Positions 46,951-56,888 of a DNA stretch of 64,000 nucleotides are shown in pieces (the first letter of the stretch is position 1; each line of letters begins with the position of its first letter). A program made the position numbers and the translations under genes. The notes under the pieces are model-generated. The model searched no databases and was not told where the DNA came from. It worked only from the letters and a program-made list of their open reading frames with translations. Location of the stretch: positions 95,020 to 159,019 of the forward strand of contig NZ_LYBV02000038.1 in assembly GCF_001660705.2 (NCBI RefSeq), written 5' to 3'. Source of the stretch: Saccharicrinis aurantiacus. Lineage in GTDB: Bacteria; Bacteroidota; Bacteroidia; Bacteroidales; Marinilabiliaceae.

Positions 46951-49900
46951 ATGAAAAAAATGCAGAAGTCAAAAGAGGAGCGTACTTATTTGCCTCTTTT
47001 AACCAAATTCTATTGTAACCGCTTTAGAATTGCTATTTTATTTGCTCTGGGATCTTCTCTTACTCCCACTTTGGCAAAAGCAGATCAGTTTATTGATCAA
47101 CCAAAATTCGAAGAAAGTATTCTTCAACAAACCAAAACTATCAAAGGTACCATTGTTGACGATTCTGGCATGCCACTTCCTGGCGTTACGGTTAGTATTA
47201 AAGGTACAACAAACGGAACAATTACTGACATTGATGGAAACTACACTTTGCCGGGGGTAAACGATACCGACGTATTGGTTATTTCATTTATAGGTATGGC
47301 ATCTCAAGAAATACCAGCTGCCGGTAAAAGTATAATTGATGCAACTTTAAAAGGAGATGCCGTTGACCTCGAAGAGGTAGTTGCCATTGGTTATACGGTT
47401 CGTAAAAAAGGAGAGGTAACAGGTTCAATTAGCACAATAAAAGCTGAAGAGATAAGCAATTCTTCAAGTCAAGATGTGGCTAAATCACTATCAGGTAAGG
47501 TTCCTGGTTTAATTATTTCCGATCGCGGAGGTTATCCGGGCGAAACCGATAATATGACATTATTGATTCGTGGTAAGTCAACATTAGGAAACAATGAACC
47601 CTTGATACTTATTGATGGAATTACAGCTAGCTCTTTCTCTCATTTATCTCCTCAGGATATAGAATCTTTAACGATTTTAAAGGATGGTGCAGCTGCAATT
47701 TATGGTGCTCGTGCAGCAAATGGCGTTATTCTTATTACTACTAAGAGAGGTAAAACAGGTAAGCCTACCATTAATTTGTCAACAACTTATAATGTTTCAT
47801 CTTTTTCGGCCCAACCAGATTTAATGTCATCTGAACAATTTGCTATTTATGAGAATGAAATTGCAGATAGATATGGAAGAGATCGTCCTTTCTCACAAGA
47901 AGATATAAGCAAGTATGCTGCAGGAGATGACCCAATTAATTACCCTAGTACCGATTGGGCAGATTTAACTTTTGCCGATTATTCTCCAGAGTATCGTGCT
48001 ACTCTCTCAATTTCAGGAGGTACTGAGAAAGTTAAATATTTTGTTAGTGGTGATTATGTAGATCAAACAGGTATGTATGAGTCAGGTGATCTTGGTTTTA
48101 ATCAGTATCAAGTGCGTTCTAATCTCGATATTAAAGTTTGGGATAGTTTTTCTTTAGGAGTGGATTTGTCAGGTCGTTTCGGAACGCGAAATCAACCAGG
48201 AGTTGACGATGGATTTATTTACAAGCATATTTATACCAACTTCCCAACTGAAGTAGGTATTTACCCTAATGGACTTCCTGGTTGGGGTGGCGAAAATGGT
48301 GCCAATCCACGTGTAATGTCTAGTTCAGAGTCTGGTTTTCAAGAACAATCCGACAATGATATACGCGCTAAGTTTTCGGGTAACTGGAATCTTGATAAGC
48401 TAACACAAGGCTTAAGTGCCAAGGGTTTTGTTGGTATTAGAAAAATGAGTAATGATATTAAAGCGTGGTACACCCCATGGACTGTATATCAGTATCAGCA
48501 AGGTACTGATGAGTATGTGGCTACTCCAGGTTTTTCGCAAAGAGGAAACGAACGCATATTACGTGAAACCTTCTGGAAATTCGACGAGTTAATGCTAAAC
48601 GCTACAATACATTATAATAGAACTTTTGATGAGAAACATACAGTACGAGGTTTTGTAGGGGTTGAGCAAATGACTTCAACTCAACGTACTTTCTGGGCCG
48701 AACGTAGAGGTTTTCCAAGTGATGATCATCCTGATTTATTTGCTGGTAGCGATGAAGGTCAGCAATCGTACGGAACTTCTGATGAATGGGCTCGATTGAA
48801 TTATTTTGGGTCGTTTTCTTACGATTATGCCAAGAAATACTTTGTCGATTTAACATTACGTTACGATGGCTCGGGTAACTTTGCTGATGGCAAACGATTT
48901 GGTACTTTCCCAGGTGTTGCCGTTTCTTGGGCATTAGCCGATGAAAACTTCATGGATTTTACGGATAGTTGGCTTAACGATTTTAAAGTGCGTGCTTCGT
49001 GGGCTATTATGGGTAACGACCGCATTGATGCATTCCAACACCTAACTCGTTATGATTATAGCGGTGATACAAATGCTGCACAGCCTAATTACTATATATT
49101 TGGTAGTCCAGGAAGTCGTCAAAATGGGTATAGAAGTAATAATGTTCCAAATCCAGATGTAACTTGGGAAAAGGCAGATACTAAAAATGTAGGAGTCAAC
49201 TTTACTGTTTTAGACCGAAGGTTAACAGCTGATGTTAATTATTTCTATCAAAAACGTACTGATATTTTAGTACAACGTACAGCATCTATTCCTGACGCGG
49301 CAGGGCTAACATTACCTGATGAAAACTTAGGTAAGGTTGATAACTTTGGATGGGAGTTTCAATTAGATTGGAATGATAAAGTTGGAGAATTAGGCTACAG
49401 TGTTGGAGCCAATTTTACCAATGCCAAAAATAAAGTGGTTTATATGGATGAAGCCGCTGATGTACCTGAATATATGAGACAAGAAGGGCACTCTTTAGAC
49501 TCTTATATTGTTTACCCAACCTTTGGTATTTTCCGCGATCAGAACCAGGTTGATAATGCTACTGCTAAATTAGAAGGAACAGTTGAAGGAGAGCCACACT
49601 ATGTAGATACTAATGGTGATGGAGTTATTGATGCCAATGATAGAATTAGAAAATACACCTCTAATGTGCCAGAAATTCAATACGGGGTATATGGTGGCTT
49701 ACAATGGAAAGGTTGGGATTTTAACTTCCTTTTCCAAGGACAAGCCAAATCTGAAATATTAATAATGTTTGATCAGAATGGTGCAAAACCTGAATATGTA
49801 TTTAATGAGCGTTGGACAGAAAATAACAGAGATGCACGCTATCCTAGAGCTTTTGGTCAAAATGATCCTTATAGTGGAAATCAAAGTGGAGAGGCTGATA

Positions 49901-50160
49901 ACTTCCAAGGAGCTGATTTGTGGTTGCATGATGCCTCATACCTTCGTCTTAAACAAGTCGATTTAGGTTATACATTCTCAAAAGAGCAGATCGGTGTTGG
50001 AGATTTAAAACTATTTGTAAGAGCCTTTAACCTACTAACATTATTCTCTGATGTTCATGATTTAGGATTAGATCCTGAAGCAGTGGGTTATAATAACTTT
50101 AGAGATGCACGATATCCGTCTTTAAAGACTTATACAGTTGGGTTAAACTTTACTTTCTAG
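46951..50160 (+). CDS. SusC-like TonB-dependent outer-membrane transporter
   Basis: The ATG at 46951 (MKKMQKSKEERTYLPLLTKF) is chosen because the longer frame begins inside leader stem-loop 2. The 1069-residue protein has a long signal sequence, a CarboxypepD_reg domain (IKGTIVDDSGMPLPGVTVSI), a TonB box-like region, a plug (RGKSTLGNNEPLILIDG, KDGAAAIYGARAANGVILIT) and a barrel ending YTVGLNFTF with terminal Phe. No STN domain is present, so it is regulated through the operator upstream and not by an anti-sigma factor. With SusD it imports oligosaccharides across the outer membrane. Confidence 0.96.
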   Translation: MKKMQKSKEERTYLPLLTKFYCNRFRIAILFALGSSLTPTLAKADQFIDQPKFEESILQQTKTIKGTIVDDSGMPLPGVTVSIKGTTNGTITDIDGNYTLPGVNDTDVLVISFIGMASQEIPAAGKSIIDATLKGDAVDLEEVVAIGYTVRKKGEVTGSISTIKAEEISNSSSQDVAKSLSGKVPGLIISDRGGYPGETDNMTLLIRGKSTLGNNEPLILIDGITASSFSHLSPQDIESLTILKDGAAAIYGARAANGVILITTKRGKTGKPTINLSTTYNVSSFSAQPDLMSSEQFAIYENEIADRYGRDRPFSQEDISKYAAGDDPINYPSTDWADLTFADYSPEYRATLSISGGTEKVKYFVSGDYVDQTGMYESGDLGFNQYQVRSNLDIKVWDSFSLGVDLSGRFGTRNQPGVDDGFIYKHIYTNFPTEVGIYPNGLPGWGGENGANPRVMSSSESGFQEQSDNDIRAKFSGNWNLDKLTQGLSAKGFVGIRKMSNDIKAWYTPWTVYQYQQGTDEYVATPGFSQRGNERILRETFWKFDELMLNATIHYNRTFDEKHTVRGFVGVEQMTSTQRTFWAERRGFPSDDHPDLFAGSDEGQQSYGTSDEWARLNYFGSFSYDYAKKYFVDLTLRYDGSGNFADGKRFGTFPGVAVSWALADENFMDFTDSWLNDFKVRASWAIMGNDRIDAFQHLTRYDYSGDTNAAQPNYYIFGSPGSRQNGYRSNNVPNPDVTWEKADTKNVGVNFTVLDRRLTADVNYFYQKRTDILVQRTASIPDAAGLTLPDENLGKVDNFGWEFQLDWNDKVGELGYSVGANFTNAKNKVVYMDEAADVPEYMRQEGHSLDSYIVYPTFGIFRDQNQVDNATAKLEGTVEGEPHYVDTNGDGVIDANDRIRKYTSNVPEIQYGVYGGLQWKGWDFNFLFQGQAKSEILIMFDQNGAKPEYVFNERWTENNRDARYPRAFGQNDPYSGNQSGEADNFQGADLWLHDASYLRLKQVDLGYTFSKEQIGVGDLKLFVRAFNLLTLFSDVHDLGLDPEAVGYNNFRDARYPSLKTYTVGLNFTF

Positions 50161-50196
50161 TATTGAAAACGAATGGCAAATTATAAAGTGATAAAA

Positions 50197-51915
50197 ATGA
50201 AAAACTTACATAAAATATTCCTTTACGTCTCAATTATAATGGTAGCGTTTAGCTCTTGTAAAGATGTTTTGGAAACAGAAGCAAAAAGTGCTTTTGCTGA
50301 AGATTTAATTTATAGCGATCCTGCTCAGGTTGAGCGTTTGGTATTTACGGCTTATAATAGTACAGAAGGTTGGGCAATAAACCGTTTTGAATGGTGGGGA
50401 CGTCATTTTAATATTGAGGGTGCTTCATTTGAAGCCAAATTTAATTTTAAAGATCTTGACTTATACAGAGTAAGAGCAGGATGGACTCCAGCTAATGTTG
50501 GCATCTTCGGTGATAGATGGAGGAATTATTGGGATTACGTTCGTTTGACCAATGAATTTTTAGATAGAATTGATGATAGTCCAGCAATGGCTTCTGACCC
50601 AGAGATGGTTGGCGTCTTAAAAGCTGAAATGCGCTTTTTAAGAGCAAATTTATACGCAAAATTAATAAAGAATTACGGTGGAGTTCCAATTATGGAACAT
50701 GCTTTAGGGCTAGAGGATGATTTTAATTTGGTACGCAATAGCTACGAAGAGTGTGTAAATTTTATTGTAAGTGAATTAGACGAAATTGTTGATGTACTTC
50801 CTGAAACACGTCCGGATGCAGAATTTGGTAGAGCCACAAAAATGGCTGCTTTAGCAGTAAAATCAAGAACACTATTATATGCTGCGAGTAAATTACACGA
50901 TCCGGTTAATGTGCCAGCAGAAAACTCAGAATTTTATTCGTATTCCAAATCAACTAAGTGGGAAGATGCTTCAAAAGCAGCAAAAGCTATAATTGATATG
51001 GTTGAAGGAAGAGATTTAATAGTAGTAGCTGATGCACAAGCTTATCAAAGTTTATTTCTTTCTCCAAATGCTGATATAATATTTGCTCGCCCATATAGTA
51101 GTGCATATTATGAGTTTGGTACAGATGTGAATACACTACCTGATATGAATCAAACACCTAATGGTTATGGTGGATGGGGGCTATCATCGCCTACACATAA
51201 TTTTGCATTAGAATACAACATGAGCGACGGTAGTACTACAACGGCAGAAGATGGTACCTACGATGAGCTTTATCCTAATAGTGGCAGAGAAATGCGTTAT
51301 TATGCAACACTTAATTATAATGGAGCCATGTTTAGAGGTAGAAATATAGAGTATTATCTTTCAGAGAATCCTTCTCAGTATCCGCATGGACTAGATTCGC
51401 CTCAGGGCCTTGGAAACACAGAACATTCATCAAAAACGGGTTACAATATCCGTAAGTTTCATGATGAAAGCCTAGATGAGGTTACGGACATTTCAGGAGA
51501 GCGCCCATATATTTTGTATCGTTTGGCAGAGGTTTATTTAAATTATGCAGAAGCACAATACCATTTGGATAAAGAAGGTGAAGCTCGAACATACTTAAAT
51601 AAAGTATCAACGCGTGCATTGCAACCTGAAATAGACGCTAGTGGCGATGATTTATTAGAGGCTATTAAACGCGAACGACGAGTAGAACTATGTTTTGAAG
51701 GTCATAACTTTTTCGACGAGCGTAGATGGATGAACACTGCTCACCTTGGTTTTAATGTGCAAGGTTTAAAGTGGACAATGCTTGGCAGTGGTGCACTTTC
51801 GTTTGAAGAATATACTGTAGTTGAACGTGGTTGGTGGGACAAACAGTATTACTTGCCAATACCTCAATCAGAGGTTGAAAAGGCTCCTAAAATGCTTCAG
51901 AATTACGGCTATTAA
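50197..51915 (+). CDS. SusD/RagB-like glycan-binding lipoprotein
   Basis: The ATG at 50197 gives a lipoprotein signal (MKNLHKIFLYVSIIMVAFSSC). The 572-residue protein is helical with SusD hallmarks: AEMRFLRANLYAKLIKNYGG (TPR-like helix), and at the end VELCFEGHNFFDERRW and YLPIPQSEVEKAPKM. It caps the SusC barrel on the cell surface and binds the glycan. It lies 36 bases after susC in the same operon. Confidence 0.96.
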   Translation: MKNLHKIFLYVSIIMVAFSSCKDVLETEAKSAFAEDLIYSDPAQVERLVFTAYNSTEGWAINRFEWWGRHFNIEGASFEAKFNFKDLDLYRVRAGWTPANVGIFGDRWRNYWDYVRLTNEFLDRIDDSPAMASDPEMVGVLKAEMRFLRANLYAKLIKNYGGVPIMEHALGLEDDFNLVRNSYEECVNFIVSELDEIVDVLPETRPDAEFGRATKMAALAVKSRTLLYAASKLHDPVNVPAENSEFYSYSKSTKWEDASKAAKAIIDMVEGRDLIVVADAQAYQSLFLSPNADIIFARPYSSAYYEFGTDVNTLPDMNQTPNGYGGWGLSSPTHNFALEYNMSDGSTTTAEDGTYDELYPNSGREMRYYATLNYNGAMFRGRNIEYYLSENPSQYPHGLDSPQGLGNTEHSSKTGYNIRKFHDESLDEVTDISGERPYILYRLAEVYLNYAEAQYHLDKEGEARTYLNKVSTRALQPEIDASGDDLLEAIKRERRVELCFEGHNFFDERRWMNTAHLGFNVQGLKWTMLGSGALSFEEYTVVERGWWDKQYYLPIPQSEVEKAPKMLQNYGY

Positions 51916-51949
51916 TAGGAGACAATTGTAAAATTCAAAATTGAAAAAA

Positions 51950-53413
51950 ATGAAGAAAAATATAATATTATTTCTGAATATATTTATTCTTAGTGTATTG
52001 ATAACAACCTTTAATAGTTGTAAGGAAGATGAATTGTTATTGATAAAAGAAGTAGTAATGACTTGGGAAAATCCATCTGAATTGGTTGAGGGCATCCCCT
52101 TAACAAGAGATCAATTAAATGCCACTGCTAATGTACCCGGTACAATGGTGTTTACACCAGCTTTGGGCGAAATATTACCCTTAGGCGATAATCAGGTACT
52201 TAAAGCAGAGTTTACACCGCAGGATACTAAAAACTATTCTAGTATGTCAAAAACGGTTACTATAAATATTGTAGATAAGTATACTCCGGTAATTATCTGG
52301 GAAGATCCTGCTGTTCTTTTAGAGAATACTAAGTTAAGCGAGAAGCAATTAAATGCCATTGCTGTGTATAGCGATACATCATCAATTGAACTTGAAGGTA
52401 CTTATGTGTATACTCCAGCTTTAGGAACAGTATTGCCTTTGGGTACTCACGAGTTAAAAGTTGATTTTACTCCATCAGTTCCAACGCATAAGGCTACATC
52501 TAAAACGGTAAATATTACTGTTACAGATGTTTTACCTTTAAGTATTGTTCCAAATAGTGCTATACATACTGATCTGCTCGCATTTGAATTTGAGCTGTCA
52601 GGTAATATAGCAAGTCTAGGTGAGAATCCTAAAGCTGGGTTTACAGTTCATGTTACCAATAGCAGTAAATTTGTTGATAATGATATTGACATTACTGAGG
52701 TAACTTTTGATGCTGCTAATGCAAACATCTTACAATTTACAATTGCAGAAGAAATATATGCAGATGATATGATTACCATATCTTACAACGACGAAAATGA
52801 GGAAAATACCATTTTATCTGTTGATGGGTTGCCTATATTATCTTTCGAAGCTGAAAAAGTAGCTATTCCTGTAACAGGAGATAATATTTTAGCAGGAAAT
52901 GATTGGGCTGGATTTGAAGCTGATGCCGACCCTAATTCGGCTGGTGCAGCTGGTTATTGGGTTGGTGCAGCATTACCTTGGCAACGAACAACCGATATGG
53001 CGGCCTCAGGAGTAGCTAGTATGAAATACACCGGTGGGTTTGATGTAAAAACACTTTATGGGATGAAATTTGGTGCTAATGTAGATATACAACCTGGTGC
53101 CTTTGAGGTAAGTCATAAAATTTATATTGAAGCAGGATCTGATTTGAAAACGCTACGAACTGATATTGCTCGAGAAGACAATGAATGGGCAACGGATGTT
53201 CAAGCCTTATGGGATGTTGAAAATATTAAACGCGGTGAATGGGTTACTATTAAGCAAGTTGTTAATATGCCATATGCATACAAAGAGGTTGATAAAAAAA
53301 TAAGGTATAGTTATTATGTAGAGGTAAGTAACAATGCTGATGTTACAGGCGATCAAACCTTTTATTTAGATGATATGAGTTTGAGAAAGGTTGACGTACC
53401 AGTGCGTCCCTAA
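51950..53413 (+). CDS. SusE-position surface lipoprotein with Ig-like repeats and C-terminal glycan-binding-like domain
   Basis: The frame opens with TTG at 51941; the ATG at 51950 gives a lipoprotein signal (MKKNIILFLNIFILSV...FNSC). Two bacterial-Ig-like repeats follow, MTWENPSELVEGIPLTRDQL and IIWEDPAVLLENTKLSEKQL, each with an FTPALGE- or YTPALGT-type strand. A third beta domain covers about residues 190-295. The last 170 residues (NDWAGFEADADPNSAGAAGY onward, ending FYLDDMSLRKV) look like a CBM-type beta-sandwich. Position after SusD and the multi-domain layout fit a surface glycan-binding protein. It lacks clear homology to SusE itself. Confidence 0.8.
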   Translation: MKKNIILFLNIFILSVLITTFNSCKEDELLLIKEVVMTWENPSELVEGIPLTRDQLNATANVPGTMVFTPALGEILPLGDNQVLKAEFTPQDTKNYSSMSKTVTINIVDKYTPVIIWEDPAVLLENTKLSEKQLNAIAVYSDTSSIELEGTYVYTPALGTVLPLGTHELKVDFTPSVPTHKATSKTVNITVTDVLPLSIVPNSAIHTDLLAFEFELSGNIASLGENPKAGFTVHVTNSSKFVDNDIDITEVTFDAANANILQFTIAEEIYADDMITISYNDENEENTILSVDGLPILSFEAEKVAIPVTGDNILAGNDWAGFEADADPNSAGAAGYWVGAALPWQRTTDMAASGVASMKYTGGFDVKTLYGMKFGANVDIQPGAFEVSHKIYIEAGSDLKTLRTDIAREDNEWATDVQALWDVENIKRGEWVTIKQVVNMPYAYKEVDKKIRYSYYVEVSNNADVTGDQTFYLDDMSLRKVDVPVRP

Positions 53414-53478
53414 ATAGAAACCTCATAGTACTACGATGATATTTATATCAATTTATGTCTATAATTATTAGATAAATT

Positions 53479-53502
53479 AGAGGAGGAAGCAATTCCTCCT
53501 CT
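53479..53502 (+). terminator. Terminator of the susC-susD-lipoprotein operon
   Basis: AGAGGAGGAA-GCAA-TTCCTCCTCT is a perfect 10-bp stem with a GCAA loop. The T-run is short (TTGCATTTT). It lies 65 bases past the last stop codon of the operon. Confidence 0.8.
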
Positions 53503-53897
53503 TTGCATTTTATAGAAATTATAGCACTATAAATATTACTTGTCAAATAATAACGGTAAATCTGATTACTTATTGATAATAAATTAATCTTGTATCATAT
53601 TCCTTTTTATAACAAAGTATTACTTGAAGCACTACAAATAGAAGCTAAATTCTATTCTTAAATAGAAATATAAAATATATTAAAGTGCTGTGGGGTAGGG
53701 AATGTGGTTTTCTTATTAGAAGTTTTGGGTGATATTGATAAAAAACAACATTTTGTAATTATTGAAGAAGGATTAATTATTAGTGGAAAGGTTTTTTTTG
53801 ATATCTGCTGAGTTATTAAACTGAAATTATCAACAATCAATTCAAGGTATTGCCTGCCATTTTTTATGCAGCATGTAACAATTATTACAATAAAAAA
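53503..53897. other. Non-coding region between two PUL transcription units
   Basis: This AT-rich stretch holds an 87-residue leftward frame (53658-53921) that I reject as a gene because it runs through the terminator at 53898 and has no recognisable domain or promoter. Nothing else was seen. Confidence 0.5.
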
Positions 53898-53925
53898 AAG
53901 GATGACCAATATTCTGGTCATCCTT
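53898..53925 (-). terminator. Leftward terminator, probably of the sulfatase transcript
   Basis: On the minus strand AAGGATGACCA-(6)-TGGTCATCCTT continues into a run of eight T. The only leftward gene upstream of it is the sulfatase, 317 bases away, and the MITE-like element lies between them. The element may therefore have inserted into the sulfatase gene's 3' untranslated region. Confidence 0.82.
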
Positions 53926-53986
53926 AACTACATTCACAACTACACAGTCACACTACTAACTGTAAATCTTTAATAAAATGTTTTAT

Positions 53987-54144
53987 ACCAATTCTATTTT
54001 AAAGTGAGCCTTAAATTGTTTTGTATATTTTTAGCTTAGGCAAGGCCAAAAATTGGGGCATAGCCATAGCTACGGCGATATTTTTTAACGATGGATAAGA
54101 TAAAAAGAATGAAAGAATAAGGCTCATTTTAATGTAGTATTGGT
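53987..54144. mobile_element. MITE-like element with terminal inverted repeats
   Basis: The two ends form inverted repeats of about 28 bases: the left end starts ACCAATTCTATTTTAAAG and the right end, read inward, starts ACCAATACTACATTAAAA; both then share TGAGCCTTA. By my count 23 of 28 positions agree. The 158-base element encodes no protein. Its centre is a palindromic core GCATAGCCATAGCTACGG (54058-54075), found again in reverse at 11314-11331. A target-site duplication could not be fixed because the flanks are T-rich. Confidence 0.72.
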
Positions 54145-54148
54145 TTTA

Positions 54149-54200
54149 CTACTAGCCTTGGGCTACTTTATTTCACCCAAAGGCTAGTAGACAGTAAAAA
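54149..54200 (-). other. Long hairpin next to the MITE-like element
   Basis: CTACTAGCCTT (54149-54159) pairs with AAGGCTAGTAG (54190-54200), and GGG/CCC inside can extend the stem. It lies 41 bases past the sulfatase stop. On the minus strand the stem is followed by TAAAACC, where the mobile element begins, so any original T-run may have been displaced. Confidence 0.55.
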
Positions 54201-54241
54201 CCGAGCTTATGGTTAATAAGATTATCTATAAAGGATAATCG

Positions 54242-55777
54242 TTATTGTTGTTTTTCTCCACTAATTGCTTTTGTTATGGCTTCTACATTAAACGATGCTG
54301 GTTTTTGACGTTGTGGAAATTCTTCAAATGTGCTTACCATTTTCTGTACCTCCCATGCTGCCTTGTAAATAAAGTAAGCGTGATCTATATACCAATCGTA
54401 ATAAGTATTTGAGGTTACATCAGCTTCTTCAAAAGGATCTTGACGCAGATTAAACAGTTTAGGCGTGCGTAAGTCGGTAAAATCTTCCATCCAAATTTGT
54501 AAAGTTCCTTGAGCTCGCTGTTCTGAGAACATAATTTTCCAATCTCCCATTCTAACTGCAGATAAATCGCCATCATCAGTAAAGTAAAAGAAGTTTTCTC
54601 TCGGACTCTCGTCTGTTTCTTCCGTTAAATATGGTAAGAAGTTATAACCATCAAGATGTACTTTAAATTTTTTGTCGCCAATTTGTTTTCCTTTTTTAAG
54701 TTCTTCAGTAATGTTGTCGTTACCAGCCGCTGCAGCAAATGTTGGCATCCAATCAAGGTGCGACATCATGTTATTTACTGTTTTCCCGGCAGGAATATGA
54801 CCCTTCCACTGAATCATAGCAGGAACTCTAAAACCACCTTCCCAGGTTGTGTTCTTTTCACTGCGGAATGGTGAAGTTGCCGCATCGGGCCAAGTGTTTT
54901 TATGCGGTCCATTGTCTGTTCCGTACATAATAATGGTATTTTCCATTAACCCTAAACGCTCTAATTCATCTAGTATCATACCCACATGCTCATCATGCTC
55001 CATCATGGCATCAGCATAAAAGTTTTGACCAGATTTACCTACAGTTTCCTTTTTAACATGCGTGCGGAAGTGCATACGTGTTGAGTTGAACCATAAAAAG
55101 AAAGGTTCGTCATCCTTAGATTTTCTATCGATGTAATCAACAGCAGCTGCAGCAAATTCATCATCAACCGTTTCCATACGTTTTTTGGTAAGGGGGCCTG
55201 TATCTTTTACCGGACCATCAGCCTCAGAGTGAATTACGCCACGAGGGCCAAAGAGTTTTTTAAATTCAGGATCTTTCGGATAATCAACATTCTCAGGCTC
55301 TTCTTCAGCATTTAAGTGATAAAGGTTGCCTAAAAACTCATCAAAACCATGATTGGTTGGAAGGTATTCGTTTTTATCACCCAAGTGGTTTTTACCAAAT
55401 TGAGCGGTATTGTAACCCATACCTTTTAAAACCTCAGCTATTGTAGGATCTTTTTCTGATAAACCAACTTCAGCACCCGGCATTCCTACTTTCGTAAGTC
55501 CGGTACGTACTGGCATTTGACCAGTAATAAAAGCAGAACGACCGGCAGTACAACTCTGTTCTGCATAAAAATCAGTAAATTTAACACCGTTTTGTGCAAT
55601 GCGATCAATGTTAGGGGTGTTGTAGCCCATTGTACCCATGTTGTAAGCACTAATATTCCAAATACCTATATCGTCGCCCCATATTACAACGATATTTGGT
55701 TTTTTATTTTTTGCTGACAAAGAAACTGTCATAACCATAAACAGCATTGCTGTTATCGATAAAATTCTTTTGCTCAT
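54242..55777 (-). CDS. Type I arylsulfatase, exported
   Basis: The ATG at 55777 (MSKRILSITAMLFMVMTVSL) is preferred over the frame start at 55825 because it gives a signal peptide and sits 26 bases after a predicted transcription start. The 511-residue protein has the sulfatase core: NIVVIWGDDIGIWN with the metal-binding Asp pair, the maturation motif Cys76-TAGRS (a CxAGR form of CxPSR, oxidised to formylglycine), and YGTDNGPHKNTW. It removes sulfate from a glycan in the periplasm. With the GH16 and SusCD genes it suggests a sulfated algal polysaccharide as the target. Confidence 0.94.
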   Translation of the reverse strand: MSKRILSITAMLFMVMTVSLSAKNKKPNIVVIWGDDIGIWNISAYNMGTMGYNTPNIDRIAQNGVKFTDFYAEQSCTAGRSAFITGQMPVRTGLTKVGMPGAEVGLSEKDPTIAEVLKGMGYNTAQFGKNHLGDKNEYLPTNHGFDEFLGNLYHLNAEEEPENVDYPKDPEFKKLFGPRGVIHSEADGPVKDTGPLTKKRMETVDDEFAAAAVDYIDRKSKDDEPFFLWFNSTRMHFRTHVKKETVGKSGQNFYADAMMEHDEHVGMILDELERLGLMENTIIMYGTDNGPHKNTWPDAATSPFRSEKNTTWEGGFRVPAMIQWKGHIPAGKTVNNMMSHLDWMPTFAAAAGNDNITEELKKGKQIGDKKFKVHLDGYNFLPYLTEETDESPRENFFYFTDDGDLSAVRMGDWKIMFSEQRAQGTLQIWMEDFTDLRTPKLFNLRQDPFEEADVTSNTYYDWYIDHAYFIYKAAWEVQKMVSTFEEFPQRQKPASFNVEAITKAISGEKQQ

Positions 55778-55809
55778 AGTATAATAACTTTTTTGTTTTT
55801 TACTGTGAG

Positions 55810-55867
55810 CAAAAGTATATTGCAATGGGGCGTGTTTTTAACTCCATTTATTCAGTAAAGTATTCCA
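55810..55867 (-). promoter_or_regulatory. Sulfatase promoter with degenerate operator
   Basis: On the minus strand TACTTTTG (55817-55810) matches TAnnTTTG exactly and lies 33 bases before the sulfatase ATG. Upstream, TGGAATAC (from 55867) and TGGAGTTAAAAA are spaced about 22 bases, a weaker form of the half-sites at the susC operator. The distance from site to -7 is about 10 bases shorter than at the three strong sites, roughly one helical turn. Confidence 0.4.
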
Positions 55868-55905
55868 TTTAGTCGGAATGAATTGTATTTATGAAATTTT
55901 AGTTA

Positions 55906-56865
55906 ATGAATAATAATTTTCCTTTAATAGTACGAGAATTCCGAAATAAACTAGGACTTAAGGATACGAATAATAACGATCCTATCATTTATAATGGAAA
56001 AAAAGGCGAGTTGTTTGCCTTTAATAAGGTATATGATGATGGATTGGAGATTTTATTATTGCATGGTAAACTTAGCGGTGATTTTTCGTTGCAGGGGATG
56101 CCAATTTCGAGTAATGATAAATGGGTGCTATCTTTTACCATAAATGTAAGAATACAAGTATTCGAAAAAGACATACTGCAAACAGAAATAAGAAATGGCG
56201 ATGCAGTGGTGATGTACAATCATCATTTTGGTTTTAATATGCGTTTAAAAGCCAACGAAATGTTTTTTATTTGCTCTATTCGTTATCAGCAAAACAGCCT
56301 AAGTAAGTTAAAGCACATTATAGCACAAGAGGGTATTAAGATTTCCGCAGACCAAGAGAAATTCTTATTTGTGAAACTATTTGTGTCACCCGAAATTAGA
56401 TCAATATTGACTCAAATTGGGGGTAATAGAAATATGGGCGTAAGTTTATTGCATGAATATTTATATGCTAAGGCCAAGGAATTGAGTATTCTGCATCTGT
56501 ATGATATTTCGGTTGGGAATAGTAAATTATTAGCAATTAATGAATATAAAATGCAATTGGCACAAAAGGTACGTGATCTTATAATTAGCGATCTTAGTAA
56601 GCACTATTCTATTCAAGATTTATCAAAGAGGTTTTTAGTAAGTGGCACCGTAATAAAAGAAGCTTTTGTAAAGGTTTTTGGTATACCTATATATAGTTTT
56701 TACCAAGAGAAACGTTTAACCGTGTCTAAAGATTTATTGAATAAGCCTGATATGTCGGTTACTGAGGTAGCTTATAATCTTGGTTTCTCTTCGCCAAGCA
56801 ACTTCATTAAGTTCTTTAAAGCCAAAACAGGTATGAGTCCATCGCAATATCAGAAGAAAGTATAG
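55906..56865 (+). CDS. AraC-family transcriptional regulator
   Basis: The 319-residue cytoplasmic protein ends in an AraC-type double HTH: YSIQDLSKRFLVSGTVIKEA, then EVAYNLGFSSPSNFIKFFKA and KTGMSPSQYQKKV. The N-terminal 200 residues read as a ligand-binding domain (GLEILLLHGKLSGDFSLQGM) without clear similarity to the arabinose-binding cupin. It lies between the sulfatase gene (divergent) and the VOC gene. Since AraC proteins bind direct repeats two turns apart, this protein is the leading candidate to bind the 21-bp-spaced operators in this locus. Confidence 0.93.
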   Translation: MNNNFPLIVREFRNKLGLKDTNNNDPIIYNGKKGELFAFNKVYDDGLEILLLHGKLSGDFSLQGMPISSNDKWVLSFTINVRIQVFEKDILQTEIRNGDAVVMYNHHFGFNMRLKANEMFFICSIRYQQNSLSKLKHIIAQEGIKISADQEKFLFVKLFVSPEIRSILTQIGGNRNMGVSLLHEYLYAKAKELSILHLYDISVGNSKLLAINEYKMQLAQKVRDLIISDLSKHYSIQDLSKRFLVSGTVIKEAFVKVFGIPIYSFYQEKRLTVSKDLLNKPDMSVTEVAYNLGFSSPSNFIKFFKAKTGMSPSQYQKKV

Positions 56866-56888
56866 TTCAAGAGTTTCATATTTTAATA

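Noticed and set aside
53658..53921. An 87-residue leftward ORF
   Set aside because: It starts inside the terminator at 53898-53925, has low-complexity sequence and no recognisable domain.
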